Assembly (NCBI GenBank): GCA_964472505.1
Contig: CAYYQW010000009.1
Location: 16,046 to 80,045, forward strand
Reading direction: 5' to 3'
Length of the DNA: 64,000 bases
Origin: JAYEIA01 sp964472505
GTDB lineage: Bacteria > Bacteroidota > Bacteroidia > Bacteroidales > JAADGE01
The translations under genes and the position numbers were made by a program. Every line of letters starts with the position of its first letter. The stretch's first letter is position 1. Under the pieces are notes generated by a model, which was not told where the DNA came from, made no database searches, and worked only from the letters and a program-made list of their open reading frames with translations. Below are positions 9,711 to 17,615 of the stretch, piece after piece.

Positions 9711-9897
9711 ATATTTAAATTTTAGGAGTTTTGCTTTAATAATAACTGAAGTTTGTTGGTTCTTAGGTTATTGTAAATCAATATATTGGCTTATAGTCGT
9801 GTGATGTATTGTATAAAAAAATGATATTCAATCTAAGTTTCAAAAATGAGATAATTTTTCAAATAAAAAAAAATACTTTTCATCGGACACATTCAAC

Positions 9898-10042
9898 CTA
9901 AAAATCTAAAATGATTTCTTAAACCGCAGAGTTTCGTAAAGTTAGGCGCAAAGTATCGCCATGTTAAAAGTGCTTGTTTTTCTACATAAAAACTTTGTGT
10001 TACATTGCGGTTAAATTTTCTTAATTTAGATTTTTTAGATTC
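9898..10042. repeat. Imperfect inverted repeat with ACCGCA/TGCGGT cores
   Basis: The left arm carries AATCTAAAATGATTTCTT then AAACCGCA (to 9928); the right arm carries TGCGGTTAAA (10006-10015) then ATTTAGATT. The arms match as inverse complements with small gaps. The inner part holds GGCGCAAAGT and ACTTTGTGTTA, related to the GCAAAG-type words common in Bacteroidota intergenic DNA. The size and symmetry suit a MITE-like or structured intergenic repeat; no transposase is nearby. Confidence 0.55.
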
Positions 10043-10052
10043 AAATAAACCG

Positions 10053-10080
10053 TCCTTCGACGACAGCTCTTGAGCTGCCG
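10053..10080. repeat. Short hairpin of the TTCGAC/GCTC repeat family
   Basis: TTCGACGA is followed by the palindrome CAGCTC-TT-GAGCTG (10064-10077). The words resemble the larger repeats at 25190 and 43245. It is a fragment at best. Confidence 0.35.
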
Positions 10081-10092
10081 AATGATTTGATT

Positions 10093-10117
10093 GTCTGATA
10101 TCTGACTTCCGATATCT
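10093..10117. repeat. GATATCTGAC-type short repeat
   Basis: GTCTGATATCTGACTTC followed by CGATATCT is almost identical to the sequence at 63810-63834, about 54 kb away. Each is built of GATATC palindromes. Confidence 0.5.
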
Positions 10118-10152
10118 CCCTTATAAAATTTCGTGAAATTAAATATTCGAAT

Positions 10153-10160
10153 TATTTTTG
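10153..10160 (+). promoter_or_regulatory. TAnnTTTG -7 box, phosphatase gene
   Basis: TATTTTTG is an exact match to the Bacteroidota -7 consensus, with TTTC at 10129-10132 in the -33 position 20 bases upstream. Transcription would start about at the ATG at 10167, so the message may be leaderless or nearly so. Confidence 0.5.
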
Positions 10161-10166
10161 TCGTAT

Positions 10167-10871
10167 ATGAAAATACAAAGCAGTCATTATACCAATCGAT
10201 ACGTTATTTCTGACATTCACGGCTGTCGAAAAACTTTGGTTCGGCTTATTCAGAGAATTAATCCGAGCTCTAAAGATGCACTGTTCTTTTTGGGTGATTA
10301 CATAGACCGCGGGCCCGACAGCTCCCGGGTTCTGGACTATATCATGTCTTTGGAACAATCCGGACACAATATATACACGCTCCGAGGCAATCACGAACAA
10401 GACTTTTTGGACGCCGAACAGGAATACGAAGCCGATTTCTTTTTTCGTTTTGTAAAAAAACGACTCAAAAGTGCAGACTTATTAAATAAATCGTATAAAA
10501 TTCGTAAGCCATACAAGCGTTTTATGCAGGCGACGGATATTTTTTATGAGTTGGAAGACTTTTTTTTGGTACATGCCGGTTTTAATTTTGAAAAAGAAGA
10601 TATTTTTAGTGATAAATCGGCCATGCTGCATATTCGAAATCAAAAAGTTGATCTCAGAAAAACGGAGGGGAAACCGGTAGTTCACGGGCATCAACCTACC
10701 TATTTTCATAAAATACAGAAAGCGGCACAAAAAAGAAAAAAACGCTTGCCTCTCGATAACGGCTGCGTTTATAAAAAACCGCATAAAATTTACGATACAA
10801 CCCGTTTGGGGAGGCTTTGTTGTTTAAACCTAAATACTTATGAGTTAATCGCACAGGATAATATCGAGTGA
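10167..10871 (+). CDS. Serine/threonine phosphatase-like metallophosphoesterase
   Basis: This protein (234 residues from the ATG at 10167) has the full calcineurin-like set: VISDIHG (DxH), FLGDYIDRGPDS (GDxxDRG), LRGNHE (GNHE), an FLVHAGF histidine, and VVHGHQP (GHxP). The order and spacing fit the bacterial PrpA/PrpB type of PPP phosphatase, a cytoplasmic di-metal enzyme that dephosphorylates Ser/Thr phosphoproteins; some relatives act on diadenosine tetraphosphate. A TTG three codons upstream was rejected because it overlaps the -7 box. The gene is single and no kinase is adjacent. The substrate is unknown. Confidence 0.85.
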   Translation: MKIQSSHYTNRYVISDIHGCRKTLVRLIQRINPSSKDALFFLGDYIDRGPDSSRVLDYIMSLEQSGHNIYTLRGNHEQDFLDAEQEYEADFFFRFVKKRLKSADLLNKSYKIRKPYKRFMQATDIFYELEDFFLVHAGFNFEKEDIFSDKSAMLHIRNQKVDLRKTEGKPVVHGHQPTYFHKIQKAAQKRKKRLPLDNGCVYKKPHKIYDTTRLGRLCCLNLNTYELIAQDNIE

Positions 10872-11012
10872 TTTTTTTTATATTAGCCGGTTATTTTTGA
10901 AATACCTGAAACAACTATTGAAACAAATTTGGATATATCCCTAATCAAATGTAATTTTAAAAAAAATGCAAATGCTGTGTTTTATGGTGAAAGATTCTGT
11001 AAAACAGAGATA

Positions 11013-11020
11013 TAGTTTTG
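11013..11020 (+). promoter_or_regulatory. TAnnTTTG -7 box, purA
   Basis: TAGTTTTG matches the Bacteroidota -7 consensus exactly, 39 bases before the purA ATG. No convincing -33 TTTG is found at the right distance. Confidence 0.35.
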
Positions 11021-11058
11021 TGCTTTATATGAAAAACGAATAATTTAAAAATTGACGA

Positions 11059-12324
11059 ATGAAAATTGATGTACTTTTGGGCCTGCAATGGGGCGATGAA
11101 GGAAAAGGAAAAATTGTGGATGTTCTTACGCCTGAATACGATATTGTAGCTCGGTTTCAGGGAGGCGCCAACGCCGGGCACACCCTTATTTTTGATAACA
11201 AGAAATATGTGTTGCACCTGATACCCTCCGGCGTATTTCGCAAAAATATTATAAATGTGATAGGCAGCGGAGTGGTTCTGGATCCGACCATTTTTGCCGA
11301 AGAAATTAAAGGTCTGCAAGCATCGGGTATTGATCTTACCGAGCGCCTTTTGATAGCTGAAAAGGCCAATCTTATTTTGCCCACACACCGCATGCTGGAT
11401 GCGCTCAACGAGCAGAGAAAAGGCAAAGAGAAAATTGGTTCCACGCTTAAAGGTATCGGCCCGGCTTATACCGATAAAACAGCTCGAACGGGTTTAAAAG
11501 TTTTTCAGCTAAACAATCCGGATTTCAAGCAACAATATCTGGCGCTTAAAAAGCATCATTTAAAATTGCTTGAGCATTTTGAGACTGAAGTGGATTTTGA
11601 TCTTGAACGTGCTGAAAAAGAATGGTTTGAAGGTATTGAGCTGTTGAAACGCTACACATTCATTAACAGCGAACACTTTTTTAATACCGCCCTTTCCGAA
11701 AAGAAGAAAATATTGGCCGAAGGCGCGCAAGGCAGTCTGCTCGATATTGATTTTGGGACTTATCCTTTCGTAACCTCCTCCACAACAACTGCTTCGGGAG
11801 TTTGCCACGGCTTGGGAATAGCTCCCGGTAAAGTAGGTGAGGTATTGGGCGTTTGTAAGGCTTATATTACCCGGGTGGGCAGTGGGCCGTTTCCCACCGA
11901 ATTACACGATGAAACCGGTGATTATCTTAAAGAAAAAGGCCATGAAGTAGGTGCCACTACCGGGCGCGACCGGCGTTGCGGTTGGTTAGACTTGCCGGCG
12001 CTCAAGTATGCGTGCCAAATCAACGGGGTAACAAAGTTGATACTTACGAAAGCCGATGTACTTTCCGGTTTAAAAACAATTAAATTTGCCGAAAAATACA
12101 AACAAAACGGAACAGTTATTGATTATTTCCCTACACAGATTACTAACACGGAAGCTGTATATTCTGAATTGGCCGGTTGGTCGGAAGATATAACCGAAAT
12201 TAAGGCTGCGGAAGAATTACCCGAAAACCTGAAAGCTTATATTGCAATGATTGAAAAATATACCGGAGTGTCGGTGTATTTACTTTCTACCGGAGCCGAC
12301 AGAAAGAATTGTATTAAAATGTAA
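11059..12324 (+). CDS. purA: Adenylosuccinate synthetase
   Basis: This 421-residue enzyme joins IMP and aspartate using GTP to give adenylosuccinate, the first committed step to AMP. Diagnostic parts are the N-terminal GLQWGDEGKGKIVD loop, GGANAGHT at residues 35-42, GTTLKGIGPAYTDK-type sequence (here GSTLKGIGPAYTDK), EGAQGSLLDIDFGTYPFVT, and TTGRDRRCGWLD with the substrate-binding arginines. The length matches the family. It has its own upstream promoter-like box. The kinase gene at 12335 starts 10 bases after its stop, so the two may share a transcript although they have no metabolic link. Confidence 0.97.
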   Translation: MKIDVLLGLQWGDEGKGKIVDVLTPEYDIVARFQGGANAGHTLIFDNKKYVLHLIPSGVFRKNIINVIGSGVVLDPTIFAEEIKGLQASGIDLTERLLIAEKANLILPTHRMLDALNEQRKGKEKIGSTLKGIGPAYTDKTARTGLKVFQLNNPDFKQQYLALKKHHLKLLEHFETEVDFDLERAEKEWFEGIELLKRYTFINSEHFFNTALSEKKKILAEGAQGSLLDIDFGTYPFVTSSTTTASGVCHGLGIAPGKVGEVLGVCKAYITRVGSGPFPTELHDETGDYLKEKGHEVGATTGRDRRCGWLDLPALKYACQINGVTKLILTKADVLSGLKTIKFAEKYKQNGTVIDYFPTQITNTEAVYSELAGWSEDITEIKAAEELPENLKAYIAMIEKYTGVSVYLLSTGADRKNCIKM

Positions 12325-12334
12325 ATTTATAAAT

Positions 12335-14329
12335 TTGAAAACAAACGAGTTGACGCATTCTTTTTTTCTTAAGCTGTTTTTGCTTGCAATTTCATTATTG
12401 CTAAGCACGGGCATTCACATGCTGCAGGCTCAGGATAGCGTAAACTCTGATTTTTCCCGAAAATTAAAAGAAGCCGGAACTACGGAAAAGAAAGTGGAGC
12501 TCTATCTGAGCAGAGCTCGACGATTGGCCTCAAAGCCCGACGGATATTTTAATGCCGGCGAATATGCGGATACTGCATTGACCATTGCACGCAATGCAAA
12601 CTCAAAACATGCCGAAATGCTGTGCTTGAATACTTTGGGAACCATTTCGTCTAAGAACGCATTTTATGATGATGCTTTGAGCTATTACAACCAAGCGCTT
12701 TCAATGAGCATTCAGCTGAATGAAACCGAAGAGCGGCCGTTTATATATAACAACATAGCTTATATTATGCGCCATTCGGGGAATTATGCCGAAGCCGTTA
12801 AAATACTTCTGCTTGGCCTTAAAGTAGCTGAAGCCCAAGACAATAAAAAGGCAGCTGCATATCTTTTAAACGGCTTGGGTGGCGGCTATCTGATGATGAA
12901 TGATTATGATAAAGCGCTTGTATTTTATGCCAAAGCTTTAGTGCCGGCCAATGAAATGGGTAATAAACGAAGTAAGGCCATGAACTATGCCGGAATGGGT
13001 GAGGCTTATTTTAGAAAAAAAATGTATGCCGAAGCTGAAAATTATTATCAACAAAGTCTGGCAATCAACAAAGAAATTAGTGATACTAAAGGAATAGCGA
13101 TTGCCTATCAGGGTTTGGCGAATTTTTTTTTCGATCAAAATCGCTACAGTTTGGCTGAAAGAAATTATAAATTGGCTTTAGCATTTGCCGAAAAGTCTAA
13201 AAGCAAATATTATACAGCCGAAATAGCCTTAGATTTAGCTAAAACACATCTGTCCACTTCTAAATTTCAGCGAGCCGAAAGACATATTAATAAAGCGCTC
13301 ATGCTGGCCGAAGAAATAAACAGCAATCAAGACAAAAGCAAAGCTTATGAACTTTTGGCTGTTTTATATGAAAAAAAAGGACTGTACAGAGAAGCTTATA
13401 GCAATATTCTGAAGCATAATGAGTTAAAAGACAGTATTCTGAGCCATGAGATTGAGAAAAGCGTATTGTCGGCTCAGTTGAAGTACGATTTGGAAAGAAG
13501 TCGAGAACAAATTGAAGAATTGGAAAAAGAGAGTTTGGCACAAATTGAACGGGAACGCATCAAGCTTTTTGCCGTCGGAATTTCTGCCTTAGCTTTAATT
13601 ATAATAGTGGTAGCCGTTTTGCTTTTTCGTTCAGTGAAACAGAAAGAAAAAACAAACATTACTCTAAAGCAATTACTGAAAAAAAATGAAATATTGCTCT
13701 CGGAAATGCATCATCGCATAAAGAATAATTTCGCCGTGATTATAGGTTTGTTAAGGCTTCAGAAAAAAGATTTGGATAAAAAACCGGGCATTGTAGCTGT
13801 TGAAGATACCATAAACCGGATATATACTTATGCTGCCATTCATGAACAAGCTTATGGTAAAAAAGATTACAGCAGAATAAATATCGGGAAATTCATAAAA
13901 GAATTGGCTCAAAAGCTTCGAGAAAAAAGTAACCGACAGTTGGTGGAAATTGTACTGCAAATAGAGCCTGTTTATCCGGATTTAAGCACCGCCATATCTT
14001 TAGCTTTATTCAGTAATGAAATATTGAGTAATGCATTTGAACACGGATTTGGTGAGAACGACTCCGGTTTGTTGGAAATCCGCCTTGCGAATAATAATAA
14101 TATGGCGAAATTAAGCATTTCGAATACGGGTAAGAAACCGGCAGATGATTTTAATATCAATACCGTTGATTCGGCCGGCTTGCATATTGCCAAATTATAT
14201 GCCGGGCAATTGAACGGAGATTTTTCTTATAATGCCGATAAGCAAGAGTTTTTGCTGACTTTTAAGTTTGATCGGAAATCCGGCGGCCCCTTGAAAATGA
14301 GCAACTTCAATAAAAAACATAAGCCTTAG
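12335..14329 (+). CDS. TPR sensor histidine kinase (HisKA_2 type)
   Basis: The start is set at the TTG at 12335: earlier in-frame codons lie inside purA, and this one gives the signal sequence SFFLKLFLLAISLLLSTGI. The exported part (about residues 35-375) is made of tetratricopeptide repeats (FYDDALSYYNQAL, YAEAENYYQQSLAI and similar). A coiled coil and one transmembrane helix follow (LFAVGISALALIIIVVAVLLF), then the phosphoacceptor block SEMHHRIKNNFAVI with His-459/460, and a HATPase domain with N-box NEILSNAFEHGF and G2 box SAGLHIAKLYAGQL. In the G1 box the expected Asp is Asn (SISNTGKK). It is paired with the receiver gene two bases downstream. Confidence 0.88.
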   Translation: MKTNELTHSFFLKLFLLAISLLLSTGIHMLQAQDSVNSDFSRKLKEAGTTEKKVELYLSRARRLASKPDGYFNAGEYADTALTIARNANSKHAEMLCLNTLGTISSKNAFYDDALSYYNQALSMSIQLNETEERPFIYNNIAYIMRHSGNYAEAVKILLLGLKVAEAQDNKKAAAYLLNGLGGGYLMMNDYDKALVFYAKALVPANEMGNKRSKAMNYAGMGEAYFRKKMYAEAENYYQQSLAINKEISDTKGIAIAYQGLANFFFDQNRYSLAERNYKLALAFAEKSKSKYYTAEIALDLAKTHLSTSKFQRAERHINKALMLAEEINSNQDKSKAYELLAVLYEKKGLYREAYSNILKHNELKDSILSHEIEKSVLSAQLKYDLERSREQIEELEKESLAQIERERIKLFAVGISALALIIIVVAVLLFRSVKQKEKTNITLKQLLKKNEILLSEMHHRIKNNFAVIIGLLRLQKKDLDKKPGIVAVEDTINRIYTYAAIHEQAYGKKDYSRINIGKFIKELAQKLREKSNRQLVEIVLQIEPVYPDLSTAISLALFSNEILSNAFEHGFGENDSGLLEIRLANNNNMAKLSISNTGKKPADDFNINTVDSAGLHIAKLYAGQLNGDFSYNADKQEFLLTFKFDRKSGGPLKMSNFNKKHKP

Positions 14330-14331
14330 TA

Positions 14332-14694
14332 ATGAAAAAGATTTTAATTGTTGAAGATGAGATGATTATAGCTGATATGCATCAAGATATCGTGGAAGCC
14401 GGCGGGAACGAGGTTGTCGGAATAGCCGGTACAGGGCAGAAGGCCATTCGGCTTTTTGAAGAACTTTCACCGGATCTTATTTTAATGGATATATATCTTG
14501 CCGATGAAACCGACGGAATTGAAACGATGGAAATTATACGCCAAAAATCACAAGTGCCGGTGATATATATAACCGGTAATTCCGAGGATCAAACACGAAA
14601 AAGAGCCGAAAAGACCGGTTATACTGCTTATCTGAAAAAACCCGTTGAGCCGGATATTTTGACAGCTGCCATAAAGCGTGTTTTTGAAAATTAA
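14332..14694 (+). CDS. Single-domain response regulator (receiver only)
   Basis: This 120-residue protein is a bare receiver domain: acidic pair in LIVEDEM, phosphoacceptor Asp-53 in LILMDIYL, Thr in VIYITGNSE and Lys in AYLKKPVEP. There is no output domain. It starts two bases after the kinase stop codon, so it is surely its partner. Stand-alone receivers pass phosphate on or act by protein contact. The PVEP and TDGIETMEII words fit the receivers usually found next to HisKA_2/HWE kinases. It converges with the PaaK-type gene, with three bases between the stops. Confidence 0.9.
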   Translation: MKKILIVEDEMIIADMHQDIVEAGGNEVVGIAGTGQKAIRLFEELSPDLILMDIYLADETDGIETMEIIRQKSQVPVIYITGNSEDQTRKRAEKTGYTAYLKKPVEPDILTAAIKRVFEN

Positions 14695-14697
14695 GTT

Positions 14698-15987
14698 TTA
14701 CCGTTCATCGAAAAACTTAACGGCTTTTCTTCCCCCTTCCGGAAAAATTAGTTTTTGAAGATAAGTTTCATTTTTAAAAATAATTTGAGGCGTAACACGC
14801 AGAGAGGCTCTAAAGCGGTCTTTAATGATTTTTTCTGCATCAGTGTTTGGCGTTTTCAAATTAACATAAACCGCCACTTGGTCTGTGCCCAATTGATTGG
14901 TATATACTTTTATGGCATACGTTTTTATGAAATCAATTTCATCCAAAATATTATACAGTGCCGGCGGGTATAGCGTGGTTCCTTTGAATTTAATCATTTG
15001 TTGTTTCCTTCCGATCACGGGCCCCGTACGTATGCTGTTTCTTCCGCATGCACAGGCCGATGTATAATGCTTTAGAATATCACCGGTTTTAAATCGCAGT
15101 AAAGGCATACCTTCCACACCCAGTGTGGTAATTACCAACTCTCCGGCTTGGCCTTCGGGTACTTCATTGCCTTGGTCATCCGTAAATTCGGTGATGATTA
15201 ATTCCGGATGGTGATGCCCGCCCATGCCTGCTTTACATTCAGTGAATGCCGCTGACATTTCGGTGGACGCATAAGTCGAATAAAGCTTTAAAGACGGCCA
15301 GTATGTTTTTATTTTCTCCCCCAACGTATTCAATGTGAAATCGTTGTTGCGAATGGACTCTCCAATACATATTGCCTTGCTCACTCCGGTATTTTTATAA
15401 TCGATACCGTTAGCTTTGGCGTAATCAATAAGTTTCAGCAAAAAAGAAGGAACCACTATAAAAGCCGTCGGTTTCAAACGACGAATGCTGTCCCATTGTA
15501 ATTCGGGAATTCCGCCGCCCACACGTATGATTCCTGCACCCAGGCGTCGAGCTCCGAGATAATATGCCAAACCGGCCATAAAACGTTTATCTATGGTAAC
15601 CATTTGCTGGTAAATATCATCCGGGCTGCCGTCGGCACAAGCCAAAGAGATACACTCATTATATGCCAGACGATCCAAATCCTTATCTGTCAGCGCAAAT
15701 GTAACCGGATCACCCAAAGTGCCGGAGGTCGTTATGTAGTCAATAACTTTTCGCTGCGGAACACACAGAAAGTCTTCATTGCGTTCCTGTAAGTCATTTT
15801 TGGTGGTGAAGGGTATTTTTTTTAAATCTTCTAGCTTCCGGATATCCTCCGGTTTAATACCCGTCGTTTTAAATAAATTTTTATAAAAAGGCGAGTAAGT
15901 ATTTAAGTAGTCTAAGAGTTTGGCCAACTCTTTTTCCTGAAAAAGTTTTATTCCCTCAGGACTGAGTGTTTCAACAGATGGTATCAT
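14698..15987 (-). CDS. Phenylacetate-CoA ligase family (PaaK-like) acyl-CoA synthetase
   Basis: This 429-residue enzyme is of the PaaK branch of the adenylate-forming superfamily. Visible parts are the P-loop YITTSGTLGDPVTFALTD near residue 85, the adenine-binding YASTEMSAAFTEC near residue 240, LLRFKTGD near residue 300 with the ribose-binding Asp, and the C-terminal AMP-binding subdomain (GRKQQMIKFKGTTLYPPALYN). It activates an aryl or fatty acid to its CoA thioester through an acyl-AMP. No other phenylacetate degradation genes are present, so the substrate is open. Relatives in Bacteroidota without paa genes may serve in biosynthesis; the ammonia-lyase at 17616 makes an aromatic acid, but a link is only speculation. 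Confidence 0.88.
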   Translation of the reverse strand: MIPSVETLSPEGIKLFQEKELAKLLDYLNTYSPFYKNLFKTTGIKPEDIRKLEDLKKIPFTTKNDLQERNEDFLCVPQRKVIDYITTSGTLGDPVTFALTDKDLDRLAYNECISLACADGSPDDIYQQMVTIDKRFMAGLAYYLGARRLGAGIIRVGGGIPELQWDSIRRLKPTAFIVVPSFLLKLIDYAKANGIDYKNTGVSKAICIGESIRNNDFTLNTLGEKIKTYWPSLKLYSTYASTEMSAAFTECKAGMGGHHHPELIITEFTDDQGNEVPEGQAGELVITTLGVEGMPLLRFKTGDILKHYTSACACGRNSIRTGPVIGRKQQMIKFKGTTLYPPALYNILDEIDFIKTYAIKVYTNQLGTDQVAVYVNLKTPNTDAEKIIKDRFRASLRVTPQIIFKNETYLQKLIFPEGGRKAVKFFDER

Positions 15988-16026
15988 GGATTATTATTTG
16001 CAGCACGATGTTTGTAATTTTGTTTT

Positions 16027-16034
16027 CAAAAGTA
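16027..16034 (-). promoter_or_regulatory. TAnnTTTG -7 box, PaaK-like gene
   Basis: Read on the minus strand this is TACTTTTG, an exact consensus match 40 bases before the start codon at 15987. The -33 region is not convincing. Confidence 0.35.
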
Positions 16035-16148
16035 TTAAATATATTTTTTTTATAATAAGCTTGTATGGCTTTTTGCAGTGAATTCTTATTTATTAGTGTT
16101 TCTTTCCAAAAAAGCTAAAAAATAGTCTTATTTTTTTTGAAAATAAAT

Positions 16149-16156
16149 TACATTTG
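16149..16156 (+). promoter_or_regulatory. TAnnTTTG -7 box, TPR protein gene
   Basis: TACATTTG is an exact -7 match, 39 bases before the ATG at 16196. Confidence 0.45.
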
Positions 16157-16195
16157 CATCGATTTTCAAACCCATAATGATAAATTTAAAAAAGA

Positions 16196-16882
16196 ATGGC
16201 AAAAAAGAAAAAAAGTGATGCTTCAGGATTTGAAACTATAGAAAGTACATTAACCGGAACGGAGCAGTTTATAGAAAGATATCAAACGCAACTTACAATT
16301 GGCTTTATCGTACTTGTAGCAGTAGTGAGCTTATACATTGCATACAACAAGTGGTATAAAGCTCCGCTTGAAAAGGAAGCGCTTGAACAGGCATATGTGG
16401 CAGAACAATATTTTGCCGCTGATTCTTTTTATTTAGCTATAAACGGTGACGGTCAATTTCCCGGTTTTATTGATATAGTTGATGAGTACAGCTTTACCGA
16501 TGTAGGAAATATGGCAAGGCTTTATCTCGGAATATCCTACATAAAAACAGAAAACTACACAGAAGCCATCAACCATTTGGTGAAATTTGATTCCGATGAC
16601 CCCATACTTGAGCCTCTGGCACAGGGAAATATAGGCGATGCATACAGTGCCTTGGAACAATTTGATAAAGCTGCACAGTATTATCAAAAAGCCGGAGAAA
16701 AAGACAAAAACAAACTTACGGCACCTATTTATTATATGAAAGCTGCTCGTGCTTTTGAACAAACCGGCAATTATGAAAAAGCTTTAGATATTTATAAAAT
16801 TATTAAAAGCGATTACAGAGATACTGAAGAAGGAAGAGAAATTGAAAAATACATTGCCCGAGCTGAGAATAAGTTGAAATAA
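16196..16882 (+). CDS. Membrane-anchored TPR protein (YfgM-like)
   Basis: This 228-residue protein has a charged N-terminus, one transmembrane helix (residues about 35-52, LTIGFIVLVAVVSLYIAYN) and a periplasmic-side domain with tetratricopeptide repeats (ENYTEAINHLVKF, EQFDKAAQYYQKAGEK, GNYEKALDIYKIIK). Topology and size fit the YfgM/TPR_21 family, which in Escherichia coli associates with the SecYEG-PpiD machinery. A membrane TPR protein directly before ribH is an arrangement I have seen in Bacteroidota, although no functional link is known. It has its own promoter box, and a hairpin separates it from ribH. Confidence 0.8.
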   Translation: MAKKKKSDASGFETIESTLTGTEQFIERYQTQLTIGFIVLVAVVSLYIAYNKWYKAPLEKEALEQAYVAEQYFAADSFYLAINGDGQFPGFIDIVDEYSFTDVGNMARLYLGISYIKTENYTEAINHLVKFDSDDPILEPLAQGNIGDAYSALEQFDKAAQYYQKAGEKDKNKLTAPIYYMKAARAFEQTGNYEKALDIYKIIKSDYRDTEEGREIEKYIARAENKLK

Positions 16883-16971
16883 TGTTCCGTGAATTTTTTA
16901 TCGGATTATTTATTACAAAACTCATAGCTTGATACAGGCATCGGTTTCTTAAACCATAATTGTATATATAG

Positions 16972-17016
16972 CCGGCTGTTTCGCTTTTTTTCGAAAAACG
17001 ATGCAAGCCGGTTTTT
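16972..17016 (+). terminator. Possible intrinsic terminator before ribH
   Basis: CCGGCT (16972-16977) pairs with AGCCGG (17006-17011), followed by TTTTT. The loop is long (28 bases) but has inner pairing TTCG/CGAA. It lies between the TPR gene and ribH. Confidence 0.5.
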
Positions 17017-17059
17017 GTTTATATCTGCTTTTAAAAAAACATTATTTAACAAAAATACC

Positions 17060-17551
17060 ATGGCTACACAGAATTTATCTGCTTACGATAAAAATAAAGT
17101 ACCAACTGCCGAAGACATGCACTTTGCAATTATAGTATCGGAATGGAATGAAACAATAACCGATGCACTGCGCGAGGGAGCCTATAATACTTTGATAAAA
17201 CACGGAGCAAAGCCGGAACATATTATAACCGACTATGTGCCCGGCTCATTTGAACTGGTTTTTGGCGCGAATAAATACACCCAACACCCGGACATTGATG
17301 CTGTGATTGTATTGGGTTCCGTGATACAGGGAGAAACTCCGCATTTCGATTATGTTTGCCAAGGTGTAACGCAAGGCATAGCTCATTTAAACACCCTAAG
17401 TGACAAACCGGTTATTTTCGGCTTACTTACAACCGATAACATGCAACAAGCCAAAGACCGAGCCGGCGGAAAGCACGGAAACAAAGGCGACGAAGCTGCC
17501 GTTACGGCTATAAAGATGTTAGCTTTCAGACAGAGAGTAAAAAATCGCTAA
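17060..17551 (+). CDS. ribH: 6,7-dimethyl-8-ribityllumazine synthase
   Basis: The ATG at 17060 gives a 163-residue enzyme (MATQNLSAYDK); the upstream in-frame extension overlaps the terminator stem and was rejected. It condenses the ribityl-aminouracil intermediate with dihydroxybutanone phosphate in the penultimate step of riboflavin synthesis. Visible motifs are IIVSEWNETITDAL at the pyrimidine site, VPGSFELVFGA, and VLGSVIQGETPHFDYVCQG with the catalytic His. The cytoplasmic product usually assembles as pentamers or a 60-mer. No other rib genes are close by. Confidence 0.95.
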   Translation: MATQNLSAYDKNKVPTAEDMHFAIIVSEWNETITDALREGAYNTLIKHGAKPEHIITDYVPGSFELVFGANKYTQHPDIDAVIVLGSVIQGETPHFDYVCQGVTQGIAHLNTLSDKPVIFGLLTTDNMQQAKDRAGGKHGNKGDEAAVTAIKMLAFRQRVKNR

Positions 17552-17615
17552 AGCGGCTTTATTTTTTCTAAAATTCTTCCCGTTTATTTGACGAAGAAAA
17601 ACTAATATTTTAATT

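Larger units (their letters stand above)
9711..10152. other. Repeat-bearing intergenic region
   Basis: This stretch of about 440 bases has no plausible gene. It holds a long imperfect inverted repeat (9898-10042), a short hairpin of the TTCGAC/GCTC repeat family (10053-10080) and a run of GATATCTGAC-type repeats (10093-10117). It ends in the promoter of the phosphatase gene. No tRNA or riboswitch is apparent. Confidence 0.6.
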
